From Leuctra nigra (taxonomy: Eukaryota; Arthropoda; Insecta; Plecoptera; Leuctridae), in NCBI GenBank assembly GCA_934045905.1, contig OW203768.1:13606316-13670315 (forward strand): a DNA stretch of 64,000 bases, written 5' to 3'. Each line of letters opens with the position of its first letter. Position 1 is the first letter of the stretch. Below are positions 37,001 through 46,639 of the stretch, one piece after another. The notes beneath the pieces are model-generated. The model was not told where the DNA came from. It made no database searches and saw only the letters and a list, made by a program, of their open reading frames with translations. Both the position numbers and the translations under genes were made by a program.

Positions 37001-37716
37001 AATTACTCTATTTATTGGGGGGAAAATGCGTTTTTACAACATTTATCCAAAGTTCACGTGTACTTTAAGATAATCCCGATTGGTTAAGAAATTGTTGTAT
37101 TTCGTAAACTTTTGTAAACGTAAAATCTGCATAAACGCATCCACTACTTTTATACACTTTGCCATAGAAAAACGGTATTTGAACGAAATGGATTGGCTAC
37201 TATCATCTTCCATGACAATCAATCCTTGTTACCATCAATGAAATTAAAGCTAATAATAGATTACGCTGACATGTAAGCATAGACTTCATCGGTTGATGCA
37301 ATGACATCTTTATCAGCTAATCTATTTCTGTCGATACCATTTTTACCTTGGCCAAGTGAACATCTGTTTTTCAATCGTCAAACCAAATCTATGTAAATAG
37401 TCATTCCCTTTAAAACCCAGCATCGGATCTCTGAACTGTGCTCAACCTCTATAAAACATTCTATTTCCATAACCACTCTCTCACAGCCAATAACACTCTC
37501 TAGACAATTAAACTCACATCACTTCCTCTTTCAACCCTCAGATTCGGAAAACGTCTGGCGCCGTCGCTGCAATACCGACCCACCCTGAAGAAGATGACCG
37601 AGTACAACAGCAACAGTCTCGAGGACAGCGACGACGTGCAGACGCCGCGACGCTACAACCGCTATCCGGCGTCGAACTCGGACCTCTATCAGCTCCTAGC
37701 TCAGTACGACGAATAA
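24792..37716 (+). CDS. NPF: Neuropeptide F (NPY-family) precursor, two coding exons
   Basis: Joining 24792-25003 to 37542-37716 gives a 128-residue secreted prepropeptide. Residues 1-25 are a hydrophobic signal peptide ending in SPGSC. Residues 26-72 carry the NPY-family core: a proline-rich start (RPSRPQVF), an amphipathic helix (SPEELRTYLEQLSNYF) and a C-terminal GRPRF. G73 is the amide donor and K74-R75 the dibasic cleavage site. Residues 76-128 are an acidic, Tyr-rich C-terminal extension ending at TAA. The intron splits the codon of the penultimate Arg (AG|A, phase 2), the intron position known for the NPY/NPF family, and this fixes the exon junction. The product should be an amidated brain/gut peptide acting on an NPY-like GPCR in feeding control (family knowledge). 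Whether it is the NPF1 or NPF2 paralogue is not settled here. Confidence 0.93.
25340..25354 (-). terminator. Candidate polyadenylation signals for the copy-1 secreted gene
   Basis: Two TTTATT hexamers (AATAAA on the minus strand) lie about 180 bases beyond the stop of the 25530-25802 gene. A similar sequence lies in the duplicated flank of copy 2. Confidence 0.35.
25530..25802 (-). CDS. Small secreted protein of unknown family, nested in the NPF intron (copy 1)
   Basis: This 90-residue frame starts with ATG at 25802 and stops with TGA at 25532-25530. Residues 1-27 are strongly hydrophobic after MSWFGQ (LIAFILILLSIPFYGW) and look like a signal peptide or signal anchor. The remaining ~63 residues are polar and beta-rich, with SSFDGNVTTKVITKY, a central DKWRINDIIIWDK and a final TYKNGVLVNVAV. 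A longer reading from a GTG at 25823 exists, but the ATG lines up with the start of copy 3. The gene lies antisense to NPF inside its intron. Two AATAAA signals follow on the minus strand at 25340-25354. Coding status rests on the homologous copies at 26.5 and 28.5 kb, which keep the same protein pattern. I do not recognise the family. Confidence 0.6.
   Translation of the reverse strand: MSWFGQLIHKLIAFILILLSIPFYGWHSCSSNQSYSTKNSSFDGNVTTKVITKYEQDKWRINDIIIWDKNITTVSTYKNGVLVNVAVKTE
26129..26970. repeat. Duplicated block around broken copy 2
   Basis: This is the second direct copy of the block at 25171-26000. It contains extra sequence at about 26749-26915 that is not in copy 1. Long overlapping frames on both strands there (ending ...EEGDFQEAIEP on +) have no independent support. 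Confidence 0.7.
26489..26690 (-). pseudogene. Broken copy 2 of the nested secreted-protein family
   Basis: The minus strand holds SSVDGNV in one frame, then after an indel near 26600-26620 HEQDF...ISIWASDITTVQTYTNG and VLVNVTVNGVRQPT in another, ending in TAG at 26491-26489. These match the core and C-terminus of copy 1 (KYEQDKWRINDIIIWDK, TYKNGVLVNVAV). No clear signal peptide precedes it. The frameshift and the lost N-terminus make it a probable pseudogene. Confidence 0.55.
27037..27455. mobile_element. Harbinger-like MITE with TAA target duplication
   Basis: The terminal inverted repeat AGGTATGTTCG opens at 27037 and its complement CGAACATACCT ends at 27455. The arms continue with CCTGCCAAA-type blocks. 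TAA flanks both ends (27034-27036, 27456-27458), the duplication typical of PIF/Harbinger. At 419 bp and without a coding frame, it is non-autonomous. Confidence 0.7.
27841..28565 (-). repeat. Five tandem 145-bp units derived from the secreted gene's C-terminal coding region
   Basis: Units start at 27841, 27986, 28131, 28276 and 28421 and are nearly identical (single-base differences such as CACGGT/CACCGT and GACCAC/GACTAC). Each is GC-rich and, on the minus strand, holds the core from TVSTTKTVTIKH to CVTKPPW. Because 145 is not a multiple of three, reading through changes frame at each unit, so the array cannot encode one simple repeated protein. Confidence 0.93.
28422..28700 (-). CDS. Small secreted protein of the nested family (copy 3)
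   Basis: This 92-residue frame has its ATG at 28700. The N-terminus MPWFELNNKLTAYSLMLMSI resembles copy 1 (M-x-W-F followed by a hydrophobic stretch). The core VDDGTVSTTKTVTIKH, DKHWVRTDVVEDK and a final CVTKPPWR align with DGNVTTKVITKY and DKWRINDIIIWDK of copy 1. The C-terminal half lies in the last of five 145-bp repeats and the signal peptide in the first of seven 158-bp repeats, so this is the one place where the two arrays meet in a continuous frame. GC content is far above the region. Function is unknown. Confidence 0.5.
   Translation of the reverse strand: MPWFELNNKLTAYSLMLMSITTALWSSDDWRWSGFKRSRNVTVDDGTVSTTKTVTIKHVKDTTNDDGVDKHWVRTDVVEDKTAVCVTKPPWR
28617..29722 (-). repeat. Seven tandem 158-bp units carrying the 5' region and signal-peptide start
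   Basis: Unit junctions at 28771, 28929, 29087, 29245, 29403, 29561 and 29719 are exactly 158 bp apart. On the minus strand each unit holds one ATG (28700, 28858, 29016, 29174, 29332, 29490, 29648) opening MPWFELNNKLTAYSLML or a one-residue variant. After LWSSD, distal units run back into the 5' flank (SREEEKGSNSF) instead of the body of the protein. The units are almost identical, with two alternating variants at the LNN-coding stretch. Confidence 0.93.
29723..29895 (-). other. Open minus-strand frame resembling a leucine-rich fragment, upstream of the 158-bp array
   Basis: The minus strand reads RLLNLSSLELLSNARV, then EELNTIRDLEDVGADTLTK and LPNLEDIRGDLSREEE, continuing into the array. Regularly spaced Leu and an NLxxL pattern suggest a coding fragment, perhaps captured from another gene. 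The segment is absent from copy 1, whose flank joins directly at the shared CTAGTTTGGTGG. No start or splice sites are clear. Confidence 0.3.
29893..30020. repeat. Distal flank of the third duplicated block
   Basis: CTAGTTTGGTGG, GACCGAT, TTCAAATGTTGTCA and GGTGCAGAAGGC are shared with 25885-25980, placing the outer edge of the third gene unit here. Confidence 0.6.
30021..31264. other. Intronic AT-rich DNA, no supported gene
   Basis: NPF intron sequence. The frames at 30825-31170 have no motif support. Confidence 0.5.
31265..31392. repeat. Short TIR element related to 13718-13833
   Basis: CCCAATTCCATTCTGATGGA, TCACGGCCATA and a mirrored TAGAATTGGGAATTC follow the order of the 13.7-kb copy. 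Confidence 0.5.
31393..33284. other. Intronic DNA, no supported gene
   Basis: Overlapping frames on both strands at 32368-32761 include a GTNN string but no complete motif set. TGACGTCA palindromes lie at about 32593 and 32613. Confidence 0.4.
33285..33395 (-). repeat. tRNA-derived SINE remnant
   Basis: The minus strand reads GTGAGTGGTTTACCCACATG (A-box region) and GTCGAGTTCGTATCCACTAG (B-box-like), spaced as in a tRNA-derived head. Confidence 0.4.
33396..34421. other. Intronic DNA, no supported gene
   Basis: No motif or repeat beyond AT-rich sequence was seen. Confidence 0.5.
34422..34710 (+). repeat. Pair of conserved CTGCCACCATTTGTA motifs in the NPF intron
   Basis: ACATCTGCCACCATTTGTA occurs at 34422 and 34687 in the same orientation. 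Two more copies lie at 36435 and 36579. The surrounding DNA is much less conserved than the motif. Confidence 0.7.
35109..35786 (+). repeat. Interspersed repeat R1 copy
   Basis: It opens AAAACGCTCGGTGCCACGCG and TTGATGAGCGAGCACC. Internal blocks CCTGTATACCGAGTAACA and CCTTGCCAAAAGAACCAAAA and the tail GTCGCTCGCTCAATTAAAAC match the 24.6-kb end. Confidence 0.7.
35787..36434. other. Intronic DNA, no supported gene
   Basis: Moderately GC-richer DNA at 35800-36010, with no coding or repeat signal I can support. Confidence 0.45.
36435..36602 (+). repeat. Second pair of CTGCCACCATTTGTA motifs
   Basis: ACACCTGCCACCATTTGTAA at 36435 and ACATCTGCCACCATTTGTAA at 36579, 144 bp apart, each followed by AAAT and an AT-rich stretch with TATTTT. 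Confidence 0.7.
36603..37541. other. Intronic DNA before NPF exon 2
   Basis: A minus-strand R2 repeat fragment (about 37175-37260: CATTGATGGTAACAAGGATT-type) is present. The last 100 bp are pyrimidine-rich ahead of the acceptor. Confidence 0.45.
37542..37716 (+). CDS. NPF: NPF coding exon 2: RF-G-KR processing site and C-terminal extension
   Basis: The acceptor TTTCAACCCTCAG ends at 37541. The first base completes the split Arg codon, followed by F-G-K-R and a 53-residue C-terminal extension to TAA at 37714-37716. The extension has an acidic stretch (LEDSDD), an RR pair and several Tyr residues; it could yield a C-terminal peptide, but no further amidation site is visible. GC content is high, like exon 1 and unlike the intron. 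Confidence 0.92.
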
Positions 37717-37953
37717 GATCGAGTGGGATTCGGTTACACTTCTCACGTTCCATTCTTTGGGTTGGTTTTGTTGATTTAGTTGAGGGGAATTTGAATTACG
37801 AAAATGATTTCTTTGAAGTTTAACAGAATCAGTATTATTTGTGGTTTTGACTGGACCTTTAATCGGGGCTCAAGATAATTAATATCTCAATTTTTACTCG
37901 CTAGATGACAAATTTGAGGACATAATTTTTTCCAGATATTTGTTTTTATTTTA

Positions 37954-37959
37954 AATAAA
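37954..37959 (+). terminator. Candidate NPF polyadenylation signal
   Basis: AATAAA lies about 240 bases after the NPF stop, in AT-rich DNA. It is the first canonical hexamer after the stop, but such DNA carries many by chance. Confidence 0.45.
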
Positions 37960-38953
37960 TTTATCCGACAAATCTCCAGATATGCGTTTATTCTCTAATT
38001 TATCGTCAAACTAAAGAAATGTGAAAATATGTCACGTTCCCATTGCTTGTTTGTTTCCACATAAACAAATTGTCTCAGTACTAATGAACTTATTTGTACA
38101 GAATTCATGAACTTAATTAATTTCTGTTTTCACGAATAATAAACAAGACTGTGTCATTCTAATTCTATTAACTCGCAAGAATTATGCATCCTCTTGTCTC
38201 TAGGGACATTGAAATTGTACTTCACAAGTGACATATTTTTGTCTGATAAGTTTTGTCATTTATTCTCAATTACTTTTAAAACAATGGTTAACCATATATT
38301 AATTTATTTACGTACGACATATTGTCCATGTTTTGATTTAGCGGAAATAAATTGTAAATGGAACTCATCATTTCCTTTACCCTCAAATATTCAAAATCTA
38401 TTTTGTAGCGAAATACTTCTAAAATTATTTAAAAATTAATGTGTGCTGTGCGAAACCTATTCCTTGTATTTAATAAAAATATATATCATGAGAAGCGGTA
38501 TTATAATTATATAAGAATAAAAATAATCAGAATTTTCAACAAATAAACTGAATAATATCATAAAAATTATACAAGTGTCAATTTATTCAGAATTTGTCGT
38601 GATTGTGCGTCCTTAAAATGTGTCAAATATTTCTTATATTTTGAACCATCTTCGAAGACTGTGTATTATTTTCAATAGAGAATCTGGGATAACTTGAAAA
38701 ATTAATTAGTAGTGCATTAAAAGGATATTTTTCACTGTTATTTTGTTGTATCATAAACTGATGACTGTAATAAATAATGAAGAAATAAAAATAAAAATGA
38801 ATATATGAATTTATTTACCCGCCTTAATTCATGCTCCTGTCAGTATCAAAAGTTACTTGGTACGTATATTTTCTCCATAAATGCATCACACTTCTAAAAT
38901 TTCTTATATACTTAAGCAGTGGTCCAGACTTATCAAACATCCGTTAGGTGACT
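37960..38953. other. AT-rich DNA downstream of NPF, no supported gene
   Basis: Only short AT-biased frames are present. Confidence 0.5.
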
Positions 38954-39566
38954 ATTAAAACGCTCTGTGTAACGCGTTGATGAGCGAGCACGGATACACG
39001 CAACACCTCGAACCGAAATTCTGTCTATTAAAAATGTAATTAAAAGCCAATGATTCTTGAATTTCGTCACATATTTGTATGGAAATCTCAAAAACTCCTA
39101 AAATATTGGTCCCAATGACCATGCAAAGTTTTAAGTTGATAGATCAAACGGTTCCTTGTTTATTTTCAAAAATCACTGGATCTCGTTCAAAAAGTATACC
39201 TGGGACCACTCATGTATTAGTGTGTACAAAATATTAGATCGATCTGTTGAACGTTCATATGTTCGAATAACTTTTTGTATTTAAAGACAGATTAGTCTGA
39301 AAATTGCCATAAATACAGATAATATAGGTTCCAACGTTCATTCAAATTTAATTAAGTTGATCGGTATAACGGTTATCATTAATTTTCAAAAAATCACAAA
39401 AATTACACGATCTAATTATGTATACAAAATAAAATTTCATATCGATCGGTTGAATGGTTTGACTTGGGCATGTCCTACAAAAACACAAACAAAAAACAAA
39501 CAAATATACATGGAGAAAGTGGCATAAAAGTCCCGTAGTAACGCTCGCTACGCTCGCTTAATTAAT
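38954..39566 (+). repeat. Interspersed repeat R1 copy
   Basis: It opens AAAACGCTCTGTGTAACGCG and TTGATGAGCGAGCACGG, followed by AACACCTCGAACCGAAATT as at 23821. It ends GTAACGCTCGCTACGCTCGC. Confidence 0.7.
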
Positions 39567-41013
39567 ATATTACAGTAGAAAAGCAGGGTAGGTAAACAAG
39601 CATTTTGAAGTTTAAGTTGACTAAACTTTCTAAACGAAATCATATTTAATTTTGAATATGAATATATACGTAAAAGTTAGTTCAATTTATGTTGTGAATA
39701 CTTTAAAATATTATAGCAATTTACAAGCCATATTACGCATCGAAAAGCAGCATTTTCTCTTAAAAGATTTGGTTATTAGTTTCCTAATTGTTATCACATA
39801 GCTATTTAACAAGATTCCAAGAACGAAAATTGTTATTAAACAATATGAGAAAAAACTTATTTTAAAAGTTTTAATGACAAAATACTGCTTCATTAATAAT
39901 GAAGAAAAATATAATTTAATTTCCACTCGCCAAGGAAAATATTTTTCTTAACCCTTATAAACTAGAATGTCAACAAATTTAAGTCTCAAATTCCATTTAC
40001 CTTCATTAGAGTCCTGACATTTTAATATAATAAAATCACAACAAAATTGTATAAAAATTTACACATCTTCGTCCTTATTAAGTAAAATACAATTTTATAG
40101 TTATCCCTTTAAAAAATCTAAATTACATTTTTTAAGACGCTAAACTGTAATATTCATCTTCCAACGTGAAAAAGTTTTCGTAGCTAATAATAATTAAATT
40201 TCGCTCTATTGGATATGAAGAAGCAGTTGATTAGCTCTTGTCAGATTCACCCTCACGGCTGCTGCATGACAATTACCAACTGAATACAGGAATCTGAGGC
40301 GCCTGGCGCCAAGCTCTTGGCACTAATTACTTGATTAGTATGTGTGAAATAATGTCAAGGATCAAATTCTGTACTATTGTCTTCATACTATGTAAGGATT
40401 TGGCTTTTAGGTAATGAAATTAGATTTCATTAGATAATAATATTTTAAAATATTATAGAAGATAACATTGATTATGTTTATAATGATCAACATCACCCAT
40501 AACTCTAATTGTGTAGTGTAATTATTTATTATATAATGCAACAATGTATTTCTAGTAATGTTCGTGTATTGTTCAACAATATTGAGTGGGTGGTCCAAGT
40601 GTTTCTGAGGTAAGTGCTCTGGATTGAATTTTTATAAATGTTTTGGTAAATTTTGCACACTGTATTTTGGTAATTTTCACTAAAATAATAGAATGATAAC
40701 TTCTGTATATTTATAATTAAAATTACTCTGTGAATAAAAACAGAACAGAATATTAATAAGACTGTGTTCTTTAAAAATGCACGCTTCTTGTGTTGGTTTA
40801 GCAACTGTTATTATCGAGATTTAACTTCAAGTTGAGTCATACATTTCAAATTACCGCATTCGTAAATTAAAGTTGAGTTGAACAAATAATGTATTCTATA
40901 AAAATTAGTCAATCACATTTTCTTTATGTTTCTGAGATACTAAACCCCATCAACGAATGCAGAATGTTTCTGCTTACTCTGTATTTAATATATTGACGCC
41001 ATGATAACCGTTA
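39567..41013. other. AT-rich DNA, no supported gene
   Basis: Minus-strand frames at 39711-39926 and 40407-40804 are AT-rich and unsupported. A small GC-rich patch lies at 40240-40320. Confidence 0.5.
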
Positions 41014-41098
41014 TGACGTCACAAATCACGTGATCATAATGAGATGACGTCACTAATCACGTGATCACAGTGAAATGACGTCACTGATCACGTGATGA
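41014..41098. promoter_or_regulatory. Three 31-bp tandem units, each with a CRE and a CACGTG E-box
   Basis: TGACGTCA cores begin at 41014, 41045 and 41076, each followed by AATCACGTGATCA or a close variant. The exact 31-bp spacing and conserved palindromes suggest a clustered CREB/bHLH site or a minisatellite made of such sites. It lies about 3.3 kb beyond the NPF stop. Confidence 0.6.
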
Positions 41099-41625
41099 AC
41101 AAGAATGAACATGTACGCACGCTTCCTAGGAAACAAGCACACAGATGGGACAAGCAGGGCGGAAAAAACCTTGAATATTACCATATTTATGAGACAACGA
41201 GATTAAAAATTATTGTCAAGTTTTACGATTGAACGTAATGGTTTGTCGACAATTCGGTTCCGCGAACGCATTTTCGGCGAGCTTTTTAAACTTTAAACTC
41301 GCAAGTTCACTAGGGAATGTACAGCTGTGGATTTAAATTCAAGTTACAAATATTTTTAAAATTATTTATAAGTAAGTACACAGAAATTTAATTCGCTTTT
41401 TCTGAACTTTCAATAAAAGCTAATGGCGCAAAATATGCGGTCCACTTAACTTGAATGCCCAAATTTCCTGTAGCTTTTATGTATTTAGCTCACGAAGATC
41501 AGTGAACTGTCACTTTTGGTTTAGCCAATCCAACATTTCGACACCATTTATATTGCGAAGGAAGCCACGGGAACTTTTTGGGGAAGATTGAAACTCAACT
41601 ATGAAATTGACTTTTAATTTTGATT
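41099..41625. other. No supported gene
   Basis: Nothing recognisable between the CRE/E-box units and the SINE. Confidence 0.4.
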
Positions 41626-41828
41626 TGCCGTCCTTCCTGACTGAGGTTTTTTCGTGGTTTTCCCTCAGTCGACAGGAAGGTACCCTACTAATAGGCCACG
41701 ACCGCCTCCTTTCCACCTTCCATCCTTACCTACTCTTCACCATCATCTCCCAATCATCATCATAATCATTCATCCGTCGCCATTAGCCTCGCTGCAAAAC
41801 AGTGCGACGTTAAGCCCCAGACAAAAAA
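41626..41828 (+). repeat. 5'-truncated SINE of the 52018 family
   Basis: TTGCCGTCCTTCCTGACTGA, CCCTCAGTCGACAGGAAGGT, CTACTAATAGGCCACGACCG and GTTAAGCCCCAGACAAAAAA match the body and tail of the full SINE in opposite orientation. The tRNA-like head is missing. Confidence 0.8.
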
Positions 41829-42599
41829 ATGTCAGTCGCCTAAAACGTAGTCCTTTTGGGATACAATACCTGGAATTGTATTCTTTTATCTCTGAGTACT
41901 CGATGTAGCTCTCTGAATTTAAAGGTGCTTTCAGTCCTACGAGTTGTAGAAAGCAGCAGTTTCTGTTATTAATTAAAATCATCACATCTAAAACAGTATT
42001 AAAAACCACACAGCAATATATAAAAATATACCTACTAAAAACTATGCACAATATTTCTAGGATGTTTGAGTTTCTATCCTCGTGAATGAGCAGTGGACAA
42101 GACCAAAATAATCCTTAAAAACCAACGAAGTTCATCAAACAACACATAATTGACTATTAAAAGTATATCTTTATAAAAGAAAACAAGGAAAATTTAACTC
42201 AATTTTTAAACAATAGATGGGTATGAGAATATTGAAGCCTACAATTTGGTGCTGCCATTTTTTAATTAAAATGTTCAAAGGTATTAAGAGAATGTTCTCA
42301 TCTTCTAAGCACTTAATGCTGTTTGCTTGTGTTATTTGGTAGGGTTTTACTATGTCTAACTGACCGAATGTGACTTCATCAGTTGAGACAATTTTCTGCT
42401 CCATTTCCTTTCTTTCGTGTTTTGGATAGTATCTCGGTTTACAGCCAATTTCATCTATTACATTACTTAAAGTTTTAATTCAAAAATTCACTTATGTCTG
42501 GTAGTGAGTAAATACGAAGATTCGAAACATATCAAAACATTCTAGAGCATGCCATTTCCTTTGAAAGTAGTCTTGGAAATACATTTTTAATTACTCACA

Positions 42600-42740
42600 C
42601 TTGGCACAACAAAAATTGATCTGTGAACAAATTTGGCTGGTCATGTTCAATACCAATCAAAGCTTGTTATTATCATTGAAATGAGAGGTCACCTACTAGA
42701 GTGAGACAAGGAGATCGCTTAGACTCACTTCTGATGGTGC
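42600..42740 (-). repeat. Interspersed repeat R2 fragment
   Basis: TTGGCTGGTCATGTTCAATA and TTATTATCATTGAAATGAGA are the inverted match of 63150-63240. Further pieces lie near 37175-37260, 44230-44480 and 63010-63380. Confidence 0.5.
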
Positions 42741-42816
42741 AATCTAACATTTTTCAGTCAATCAGATTTGAACGATCAACTTTAGTTGTACCATTCTTTT
42801 AAACCTTTTCAAACAG

Positions 42817-43109
42817 AATCGTTCCAAAACTCTTCTTTACCGGCAACAAACCGCATTTCATTCAGCAATCCTCACGCCATCTACCGTCCAACTCTCAAAC
42901 CACAACCATCTCAACCCCAACACCTCCCGCGCTCTATCGTCAACACTCTACACAACAATACCGACGCCGACGCCTCAACCGACGCCCGACTGGGATGCTG
43001 CGACGCCAAGCGTCTACTTGTGCGTCACATCTTGGCCAACAGTAGCCTGGCAACCAATGTTGAAACGAAAACCGCGCCGGAAAAAGAAGAAGACAACCGC
43101 ATAACGTGA
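42817..43109 (+). CDS. Weak candidate terminal exon of an unidentified gene
   Basis: A pyrimidine-rich acceptor TTTTAAACCTTTTCAAACAG ends at 42816, followed by an open frame to TGA at 43107-43109 that includes CCDAKRLLVRHILANSS and a Lys/Glu-rich end. GC content, including at third positions, is well above the surroundings. Another frame is also open over most of the interval, and no upstream exon or domain is recognised, so the assignment is tentative. Confidence 0.25.
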
Positions 43110-44229
43110 AAGACGGAAGCAAGGGAGAACGAGAAACGGGTTTTAAGTTCTAGTCTCGTGATTTTAGTTGACTTGATTGACAAGTTAGTGACCGTTGAAA
43201 ATCTATTACGTCGGAAATAATATATTTTATATCTATCGAAATAGTTTATTATCAGTTTTTAAAATGATTAATTATTCTATATCGGCTTCATGTGCGTTTT
43301 TAGTGATTTCCTCTTGTGTTTAATTATCGGTTCTCAATACTCGACAGCACAGCATGGCAAACTTGTGGTAAGCTACGAAATTCACAAATAAATTATAGTT
43401 TGGTATTTTATAGTTTTCCATTACCTTTAATCACTTCATATTTAACATCAATTACTTCTTGTTTTTAATTGATATTACGCTATTAAAATGAACAAATTGT
43501 TCTGGTAATTTTGGTTTTACTACTCTTGGGTCGTCACGAATTTCAATATGCAAGTAATTAAATTTCAGGTGGTTAAATTAAAACGACGTCATAATGTTGG
43601 TTTGTTTTTCGATGTATTTACTCTATGTTTATTGACAGTGTGTATTTACTAATTAGTAACTACGAACTCGGGAATTTAATAAAACATAATTTGCAATTAA
43701 ATGTCATCAGTCTAATCGATGTTTGTTAATGATCAGTTGCCAGGCGACATTAATTCGTTAATTACGCCGGAAGTTTCCTGGAAGAATCTTTGCTGCGAGG
43801 AGGTTGAAAATAACGAAGGAATCGATCAGTACACAGTGATTTAATAACTTTCCTTTTACCTGCTGTCTGTAGGCTGAGAGAAGGGGAATAGAATCTACAT
43901 AAAAAACATCTTCTATTGGGATATTTATATACGCTTGAACATGTAATATACACAAATAAATTGTGTAAACAAATGTGTTAAAATGTATAACTATACCAAT
44001 AAATGGAGCCATTTAATGTAGATTCATATTATGCATCCTTTCTCATGTGTTTTCGTGGTGCAAATGTACCGACCAGAGCCTTTTAGGCGCTCAATTTCAG
44101 CGTGATAGAGGAACTTCTTACCAACACAGAACAGAGGGCACTTAGGGACGAAACAAAAATACGGAGTTAGTAGATTTTTTAATCAAATAATCATAACATT
44201 AAATCAATTTTGCATTGAACGTATTTGCA
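43110..44229. other. No supported gene
   Basis: AT-rich DNA; AATAAA at about 43386 could serve the candidate exon above. Confidence 0.4.
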
Positions 44230-44480
44230 AAATCTGTAAGACCAAATCTTAACCTCAGTGGAAGAAGACCCAAGTCCATTCCAATGACTTTTTTAGTTGA
44301 GCACGAAAACACGTATTTTCACCTTCATCCAAACATATTTGTAATGGTGACATGAGTCATTGTTATTCCACATAACTGTATATTTTTACTTCAGTCCAAT
44401 TGCAATTGAGTTTGATTACATGTTCAACGCAAATCGAGAACATGGACATCGGGCCTTCTACCTCTGAGGTACAGAAGTAT
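44230..44480 (+). repeat. Interspersed repeat R2 fragment
   Basis: AATGGTGACATGAGTCATT, CTTCAGTCCAATTGCAATTG and a TTCAACGCAAAT-type block match 63045-63360 in order. Confidence 0.55.
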
Positions 44481-46549
44481 GAAACATATGAAGGAGACAC
44501 ACACACACATCGTGTTGGTTAAACCTTCCTATGAGGAAACTAATATATTTTCAAATACGCACAACGCATGTTCTTAACAAAGTATTAGTATAAGGTGCAT
44601 TAATATTTGCGTATTGCACGATTTCTTCAAGGAAAACGGATTATTCTAATCTTATCCTGGTTTATTATATAGATGATACATATTTTAAGAAACGAATGGT
44701 GATATATTTAAATAGCAAATAAAAGCGTCGGCAAATAGGTACATTAAACCGTTCAAAGAGTGGCATTTGTTGTAATATCTTTCAATTTCTAGATACCCTA
44801 GAAATTGTGTGGTGGGGGGGGGGGGGGGGGGTGATAACCAAATGTATAGATAAAAATGATATCATGGAATACATTCTTATGAGGACAGAAATAATTGATG
44901 ACAAAGCTTCTATTCAGTCCTTCCAATATTAATTTGGGTAAGGAGTTCACATGTTACAAAATAACCATTTGAAACTACAATTTAAAAACCATTACCAATG
45001 GCATTCTGATTTGAAAATGATTGTTAGACACTTTTCATACCAAAATTCTATAATATAATATAATAAAATCTAAGTCACTTATTAACTTACTACTTAGTTA
45101 CTAACTAATTAACTATTAAACTTTCTTGTAGTAAGCTATTTCCTTCTGTTTCCTAAGAAAGGGGCCAATTTATCTAACAAGTAACACTATGTATTCAAAA
45201 TAAATGTAACACGATCAATTTTCTTTGACAAACTAAATAATACGCTTCCAACATAGCAATTTCCATTAATGATAAGTAAGACTGTTTTTGTAGTCGACCC
45301 TATTAAAACCTTCTCTCATTCCTGACGACAAAAACCATCCACGAACAAGGTAAACTCAGGGTAGAAATTCTGAGAAGATAATTGTAATGAAAGTACCTAT
45401 ACTCGAGTTGCGCAAAGAACAAAATTACAAGGAGGGAACAAACCTGGCAAATTTTCAACACGTTCTGACAAAGAGCTTCTTTATTATAACGATGTTAATA
45501 CAATACAATGCCAAGGGCGCTAATATGAGGGTAAACTGAGAGTAGAGCATGAATAACTCCTTGATGAGACCTTATTAGCGAGATTGTACAGCTTGAGTGC
45601 CCTTTATCAATGTCTTTGTAAGGGAAATAACTGTTTTCAAAATGTTCGAATAAAATATGTTCACACCAATTTTTGAATTTTTCACTGCCTTCTTAAATAT
45701 GAATTGTATTCTATTCTCGGAGTTGGTGATTGCAATTTTTCGTCGTTTGAACGTGACGTTTTACTAATTGTTGACGGCCATTTTGTAGACCCAATTCTTT
45801 GGCTACCTGTGCAATTATAAACTCCAGATATATCTGTAACATGGGTAGGAATAACTTTAAATAAAATCAAATTGCTAACTACCATTTAAGGGTGAAATCT
45901 GATAAATTGTCAACTTTATGGTCGCCCGTAAACCAGAGTAAAGAAAATAAATGTTTTACATTGTTTGTTGATGTAGTAAAATAAGTGATCAGTTTTGGAA
46001 TGTTTTAAACTAGTTCCATATTCGGCCGCTTGCATAGCATAGGAAAATAATTCGATACACTGATTAAACTCGTACCTAAAAATCATACCCCTTGTTTACA
46101 AGGTTCACATTATTAATAATATTTAGGGCCAGTTTTTCAATGCCTTGCTAACTTTAAAACATTCAATTAGGACTATATTGCCATGTACACTTGATATTTC
46201 CAGTTATTATGGATTCACATCATCTTTGAATACAACTAGAAATTAATTTAAAACTCCTCTTCTACCAACTTAAAAACATAACTGGCTTATTAAATCTGCA
46301 AATTATGTTGAGTTTAAATATAATTTACTAATAGGTAAGACAATATTTATAGATTAAAACATTTGTTAAAACGATGTTATGACTTATATCTTCAAAAGAG
46401 GACATGACTAAATGTCATGGCAATCTTTTAGCCACATCTCTATTCCCAATGCCTTGATGTCCTATTCATATTAACCAGAACAACGAGACATAACTAATTC
46501 CAATAGTTCGAAGTAGACGTCAGATACGATATAAATGCGTCTGTATCCG
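44481..46549. other. AT-rich DNA, no supported gene; poly-G run
   Basis: A G run at 44814-44831. The frame at 45682-45885 (minus) has no recognisable motif. Confidence 0.5.
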
Positions 46550-46620
46550 CGTGGCTGGATTTAACATGCAAGAGGTCGCCAGTTCGAGTCCCACCTGCAT
46601 GCAAGTCACGTTCCCTTCGG
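46550..46620 (+). repeat. tRNA-like sequence next to a tandem array
   Basis: GCGTGGCTGGATTTAAC resembles an A box and CCAGTTCGAGTCCCACC a B box, about 35 bp apart. The acceptor stem is not evident, so a SINE head is likelier than a functional tRNA gene. Confidence 0.4.
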
Positions 46621-46639
46621 CGCAGGAGAACGTCAATAA

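Larger units (their letters stand above)
25004..37541 (+). other. NPF phase-2 intron of about 12.5 kb
   Basis: The intron is bounded by GTCAGT and TTTCAACCCTCAG. It hosts an opposite-strand gene family (25.2-30.0 kb), a Harbinger-like MITE, an R1 repeat, a SINE remnant and a four-times repeated CTGCCACCATTTGTA motif. Confidence 0.88.

Noticed and set aside
42171..42404. Minus frame MEQKIVSTDEVTFGQL as a possible transposase piece
   Set aside because: No DDE, zinc-finger or other transposase motif; AT-rich single frame beside an R2 repeat.
43758..44012. Minus-strand 84-codon frame
   Set aside because: AT-rich, overlapped by another open frame, with no motif or splice signal.
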